A stretch of 64,000 nt of DNA from Arthrobacter pascens. Its GTDB lineage: Bacteria; Actinomycetota; Actinomycetes; Actinomycetales; Micrococcaceae. Each line of letters opens with the position of its first letter. Positions within the stretch are counted from its first letter, which is position 1. A model generated the notes under the pieces. The model saw only the letters and a list, made by a program, of their open reading frames with translations. It searched no databases and had not been told where the DNA came from. Location of the stretch: positions 4,278,001-4,342,000 of the forward strand of contig NZ_JAUSXF010000001.1 in the NCBI RefSeq assembly GCF_030816475.1, written 5' to 3'. Shown piece by piece: positions 60,186 to 64,000 of this stretch. The translations under genes were made by a program, and so were the position numbers.

Positions 60186-61283
60186 ATGAACAACAGGCAG
60201 ACCAAGACCAAGGCACTGCACTTCGACATCCACGGCCGCATCAGCATTAGCGTCGATGCCAAGGCGCCGGCAGCACACCAGCTGCGGACCATGCTGGCCT
60301 GTTTCGCCACCGATGCCGAACGGCCTGCTGACATCGTGGTCGATGCCCGGCCGGAGCCGATGCCGGATGCAGGTCTGCTGGAGCACGAGCTCGCGTACAC
60401 CGAGGACAGCGTGCGGTTCAATGCCGATCGGGTCCAGGTCGTGAGGGATGCGGAGCAGTGGCGGATCCACGGGGCGGGCGAACTCTTGACCTCCGTGGTC
60501 CCTGTTCTCGATGCTGCCATGGTTGCTAAAGGAGCTGCCATGATCCACGCGGCAACGATGGCCTACCGGGGCCATGCGATCGCGCTTCCCGCCGCTGGAG
60601 GGACCGGTAAGACGAGCACCGCCGCCAAGCTGATGCGGCGGGAAGGGTGGTCCTTCATGGGTGATGACTGGGCCTTCCTCGCCGAGGACGCCACGCTGCT
60701 CGGCTACGCGAAGCCGATGTTCATCAAGCCGCACCACCGGACCATCTACCCGCACCTGTTCGAAGGGGTCCGGAAGCCGCTCGTCCCCTCACAGTTCTCG
60801 CAGAGTGTCGGCCGTCTGACCACGGTGGTGCATCCGTACGTCATCCGGTATCCGCGCCTCGCGGACTTCTCCCGGCGATGGTCGCCGGAGCACCGAATGG
60901 TCGACGCAGGGAGCGCATTTCCGGGACGGGAAGTGACCACGTCAGCCCCACTCGCGGCCGCCGTGTATGTTGAGCGCTTCGAAGGCAACCGGACCCGGAT
61001 AGTCGAGCGGACGACCGACTGGATGGTTGATCGCATGATCGGCAACTTCCACATCGAGATGGCGGGCTTCTCGCAGCGGGTTGTGACCGGCCTGGCGGCC
61101 ACGTCCGTCTTCCCGTGGCGCGAGCACTTCGCGGCGAAGGGACTCGTGCTGAGCAAGGCGCTCGACGGACGTCCCTGCCACCTGCTGCAGGTCCCTGCCG
61201 CGTACTCGGCGGACGAGGCGTCGGACGACATCGTCCGGCATCTGGATCAGCTGCTGCCGTCGGTCCTCGACGAGCAGAACTGA
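60186..61283 (+). CDS. HPr-kinase/PEPCK-like P-loop protein
   Basis: This 365-aa protein has a P-loop AAGGTGKTSTAAKLMR near residue 138, closely followed by FMGDDWAFLAED, which resembles the acidic Walker B/acceptor region of HPr kinase and PEPCK-fold proteins. An N-terminal domain of about 120 residues precedes the kinase fold. No PTS genes are nearby, so a role in HPr phosphorylation is unlikely. HprK-like kinases without a PTS context occur in polysaccharide and RiPP-type clusters and may phosphorylate a sugar, peptide or protein. AGGGGA lies 7 nt upstream of the ATG. The substrate is unknown. Confidence 0.75.
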   Translation: MNNRQTKTKALHFDIHGRISISVDAKAPAAHQLRTMLACFATDAERPADIVVDARPEPMPDAGLLEHELAYTEDSVRFNADRVQVVRDAEQWRIHGAGELLTSVVPVLDAAMVAKGAAMIHAATMAYRGHAIALPAAGGTGKTSTAAKLMRREGWSFMGDDWAFLAEDATLLGYAKPMFIKPHHRTIYPHLFEGVRKPLVPSQFSQSVGRLTTVVHPYVIRYPRLADFSRRWSPEHRMVDAGSAFPGREVTTSAPLAAAVYVERFEGNRTRIVERTTDWMVDRMIGNFHIEMAGFSQRVVTGLAATSVFPWREHFAAKGLVLSKALDGRPCHLLQVPAAYSADEASDDIVRHLDQLLPSVLDEQN

Positions 61284-61296
61284 GGGGGCGGACACA

Positions 61297-62115
61297 GTGG
61301 GCCACAGCCCTGCAGAGGTCACCGCCGTCGTTCCGGCCCGCAACGCAGAGCAGCTGCTCCCGCGCTGCCTGGAGGCCCTGCGTCAGTCCGGTGTCGCCGA
61401 GATCATCGTGGTGGACGGATGCTCCACCGACCGCACCGTCCCCCTCGCCCTCGAGGCCGGCGCCCGGGTCGTGAGCGACGAGGGCCGCGGCCTGCCATGG
61501 GCTCGAACGCTTGGGGTGCAGAGCAGCAGCACCCGTTGGGTCCTGCTCGCCGACGCCGACGTCGTGTTCGGTCCCACGGGGGTCGCCGACCTGCTCACGG
61601 AGCTGGTGGAGGGCGGCTACGACGCCCTCCAGGCCGGTCTGGAGAGCGTCGCCGGACCGGGCTACTGGGGCCAGGCACTGGCACATCACCATCGCACCGG
61701 CCGCAGCCGCAACTGGTTCGGGCTCGTGGCGACGATCGTCGACCGGGACCTGATGCTGGGTGTGGGTTTCGATGACACCTTCAAGTCGGGAGAAGACATC
61801 GAGCTGCGATGGCGGATGCGGGAGAAAGGGCTGCGAACGGCGGTGTCACGCCGGGTCGTCGTCGAACATCGTTTCGCCGCAGACGACTTTGAATTCGCGC
61901 TCGACCAGTTCGTCATGGACGGAAAAGGCTTGGGACGGATGATCCGCAAGCACGGCTGGCGCGGTGCGAGGTTGGCGCTACTGCCTGCCGCCGCAGCGGT
62001 CCGGGGCAGCGCCTTGAGCCTCGCCACGGGCCAGCCTCGGTGGCTGCGCTACTACGTCGCCTTCTGCTGGTATAACTACGCTGCAATGGCAAGGGGTTTG
62101 CGTTATGAGCGCTGA
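61297..62115 (+). CDS. Family-2 glycosyltransferase
   Basis: This 272-aa GT-A enzyme reads EVTAVVPARNAEQLLPRCLE, EIIVVDGCSTDRT and the DxD motif LLADADVVFG, followed by SGEDIELRWRMREKG with the probable catalytic acid. A hydrophobic segment lies near residues 225-240. The GTG start at 61297 lies 13 nt after the kinase gene. Its end overlaps the flippase start by 11 nt, indicating translational coupling. Confidence 0.88.
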   Translation: MGHSPAEVTAVVPARNAEQLLPRCLEALRQSGVAEIIVVDGCSTDRTVPLALEAGARVVSDEGRGLPWARTLGVQSSSTRWVLLADADVVFGPTGVADLLTELVEGGYDALQAGLESVAGPGYWGQALAHHHRTGRSRNWFGLVATIVDRDLMLGVGFDDTFKSGEDIELRWRMREKGLRTAVSRRVVVEHRFAADDFEFALDQFVMDGKGLGRMIRKHGWRGARLALLPAAAAVRGSALSLATGQPRWLRYYVAFCWYNYAAMARGLRYER

Positions 62116-63388
62116 TACGGGAATCATCTTCACGGACGCCTCGAACGCCCGGCACTCCGCCTTACGCAGCTCGCTCGGCCTCGTCGTCGGCAAGGCCGCG
62201 CAAACGGGCGCCGGCTTCGCCTTCTGGATCGTGGCAGCCCACGCAACGTCCGACCGTGAGGTCGGGCTCACTACGGCCGCCGTTTCGGCGGTGATGATCT
62301 GCACGCAGCTCGCGGTGCTGGGCGTCGGGTCTGCCGTGATCCTTTCAGTGGGACGGGGGGAGCCGCCCGGGCGCGTACTAGATGCGGCGTTCGCCATCGT
62401 GGCCTTAGCTGGCACCGTGCTGGCCCTCGGCTACCTCGTGCTGCAGTCGGCCGTGACGCCGGACACGGCCTTGACATCGGTTCTCTTCTGGCTGACGTTC
62501 CTCGTGGCTGCCATCTCGGGCACCTTGGTCATTGTGCTGGACCAGGCGCTCGTGGCGCTGGGACGCGGTGCCAGCGCGACTTCAAGGTACGCGTTGGGCG
62601 GCGGAGTCTCACTCGGGGCTGCAGCGCTCGTTGCCTGGTGGGCGCACGGCGCTGCCGCCGACGTGCTGATGGCCTGCTGGACCCTCGGGACGATCGTTGC
62701 ATGCGTCGTCGGTGCAGTTCAGCTGCGAAAACTGGTCGGCTACCGGCCGCGATTGTCCCTGCGCCCGGCGCGCGGCCGTCCACTCCTGGCGCTGGGCCTT
62801 CCGTACCAGCTCCTCACCCTCACCGAGCGCGCACCCGGGCTGGTGCTGCCGCTCCTGCTCGCGCACACGGTGGCGCCGGAGGCAGCTGCCTACTGGTACC
62901 CCGCCTGGATGATGGCCTGGGCCGCCTACTCCGCTCCGATGCTGATGGGCATCGTCCAGTTCTCGGAAGGTGTCCGCGAGCCTGACCGCCTCGTGGCGAC
63001 CACTTGGGCGAGCCTCCGTTGGTCGCTCGCTGTAGGCGGTCTGGCTGCCGCCGTCCTCGTCATCCTCGCTCACCCGCTGCTCAGTCTGCTGGGGGAGCAG
63101 TACGCTGACTCCTCCGCTGGCGCCCTGCGGTGGTTGGCGGCCGGACTCGTGCCGTACGCGGTGCTGCAGGCCTACAACGCCGTATGCCGAGCGCGTGGCC
63201 GCTACACAGAGGCGATCGTGGTCGGCGTGACGCTTGGAATCGCCCTCTGCGCCTCCGCGCTGGCTGCCGCGGACAGGGGCCCCACGGCCATGGCCCTTGC
63301 GTGGCTGGTGGTGCTCTCCATCGGGGCGGGGGCGGTCGGCCTCCGATTACTCGCCGTCCTTCGGCGCGTCACTAAGGACGCGCGATGA
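62105..63388 (+). CDS. Wzx-like polysaccharide flippase
   Basis: This 427-aa integral membrane protein has about 12 hydrophobic helices and the organisation of the MOP/MATE polysaccharide exporters: SSLGLVVGKAAQTGAGFAFW at the start, then LPYQLLTLTERAPGLVLPLL in the middle. Proteins of this type flip lipid-linked oligosaccharides. With three glycosyltransferases upstream, it points to a Wzx/Wzy-style pathway, although no Wzy polymerase is yet seen in the window. Its stop overlaps the next start (ATGA). Confidence 0.85.
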   Translation: MSADTGIIFTDASNARHSALRSSLGLVVGKAAQTGAGFAFWIVAAHATSDREVGLTTAAVSAVMICTQLAVLGVGSAVILSVGRGEPPGRVLDAAFAIVALAGTVLALGYLVLQSAVTPDTALTSVLFWLTFLVAAISGTLVIVLDQALVALGRGASATSRYALGGGVSLGAAALVAWWAHGAAADVLMACWTLGTIVACVVGAVQLRKLVGYRPRLSLRPARGRPLLALGLPYQLLTLTERAPGLVLPLLLAHTVAPEAAAYWYPAWMMAWAAYSAPMLMGIVQFSEGVREPDRLVATTWASLRWSLAVGGLAAAVLVILAHPLLSLLGEQYADSSAGALRWLAAGLVPYAVLQAYNAVCRARGRYTEAIVVGVTLGIALCASALAAADRGPTAMALAWLVVLSIGAGAVGLRLLAVLRRVTKDAR

Positions 63389-64000
63389 CCAGGGAGCTTG
63401 CCATGACCATCCGAACCAACCGAACCATCCGCACCCAGGGACGCTGGAAACTACGGGAAGTGTTGTGCGCAGTGGCGGGCGTCGTTTCGCTGGCGCTTGT
63501 CGTGTGGGCCGCCTCCACGGTCGCCTTGCCCGTGAACAGCGACCTGGGGCTCGTCGCCGTGCTGCCCTTTACGTTCTGGGCGGGGGTCCTGCTTCTGAAC
63601 GTTGCCTTCGTCGTGGCGCTGCGGGGCGATGACGACGGCCCGGCGCGCCGCCCGGTCATGATCTGGCTCGTCGTTGTGCTTGTGCTCGTGCTCTTCGGGA
63701 CCGCAGCCTTCGTGACGGATGTACCGCGGGGTGAAGTCGCGTTCCGTCATCTCGGCATCGCCGACGCCCTCACGCGCGCCCAGGGTATCGACCCGGACAT
63801 CGACGCGTACTTCAACTGGCCGGGCTTCTTCGCCCTCCTGGCGACCGTGCTCCGGGCGACCGGTCTCGACCCGATGACCGTTGCAGTGTGGGCACCCGTG
63901 GTCAACATGGGTCTGTGGCTGATGGCCCTGGCCGTGCTGACGCGCTACCTGACGAGTGATCCGCGATGGCGCTGGCTCGTGCTCTGGATCTTCTGCCTCG
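63385..64000 (+). CDS. Polytopic membrane protein, partial (runs off the window)
   Basis: From ATG 63385 (AAGGA 6 nt upstream, overlapping the flippase stop) the frame is open to the window end, giving 205 residues without a stop. ATG 63403 with AGGGAG is an equally good start. Four or five hydrophobic helices are present. The loop GIADALTRAQGIDPDIDAYF then NWPGFFALLATVL resembles membrane glycosyltransferase/polymerase-type proteins with acidic residues in the first external loop. A Wzy-like polymerase or a GT-C enzyme is a guess. It is the last gene visible of the operon. Confidence 0.7.
   Translation, partial: MTRELAMTIRTNRTIRTQGRWKLREVLCAVAGVVSLALVVWAASTVALPVNSDLGLVAVLPFTFWAGVLLLNVAFVVALRGDDDGPARRPVMIWLVVVLVLVLFGTAAFVTDVPRGEVAFRHLGIADALTRAQGIDPDIDAYFNWPGFFALLATVLRATGLDPMTVAVWAPVVNMGLWLMALAVLTRYLTSDPRWRWLVLWIFCL

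Overview
The window is the replication-origin region of a high-GC Gram-positive chromosome. Gene order and product sequences fit the Micrococcaceae, close to Arthrobacter/Pseudarthrobacter (inferred from protein resemblance and synteny, not from a search). The core block runs leftward from the origin as dnaA, dnaN, gnd, recF, dciA-like, gyrB, gyrA, DUF3566, tRNA-Ile, a 38-aa DLW-39-type protein and tRNA-Ala. It runs rightward as rpmH, rnpA, yidD, yidC, jag-like, rsmG, parA and parB. DnaA boxes lie on both sides of dnaA.

Positions 1-5650 hold an inactivated APH-family phosphotransferase gene, a rhomboid protease, a cyclophilin, a membrane-anchored protein with eight 11-residue repeats, a glycosyltransferase and a frameshifted EamA-type transporter. 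Positions 5651-24068 are the core block.

Positions 24069-29509 are a 5.4-kb stretch with no recognisable gene. It carries eight perfect parS sites (a ninth is inside parA) and a separate cluster of DnaA boxes. The first parS forms the centre of a perfect hairpin that looks like the parAB terminator. I consider this centromere-like island the most notable structure in the window.

Positions 29510-37869 hold trxA, trxB, a truncated pseudokinase with a discoidin-like extracellular domain, murJ, a NUDIX hydrolase, a CCA-adding enzyme and a histidine phosphatase. The murJ/pseudokinase pair looks like a split version of the fused mycobacterial MviN.

Positions 37870-55076 are a mixed housekeeping and accessory stretch: two small ORFs with strong Shine-Dalgarno sequences, a GT87-type glycosyltransferase overlapping an FAD oxidoreductase, a lipoprotein-type penicillin-binding protein, an ABC-F ATPase, an MFS transporter and a PAP2/diacylglycerol-kinase fusion. 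These are followed by a four-gene ABC-exporter/two-component operon preceded by 11-bp-spaced repeats, an intradiol-dioxygenase-like secreted protein and an M18 aminopeptidase.

Positions 55435-64000 are a tightly packed surface-polysaccharide-type operon that continues past the window: three family-2 glycosyltransferases, a large Ig-like secreted protein, an HPr-kinase-like P-loop protein, a Wzx-like flippase and a polytopic membrane protein. Its leader contains three direct repeats at an exact 32-bp period. No CRISPR array, insertion sequence, prophage or rRNA gene was seen.
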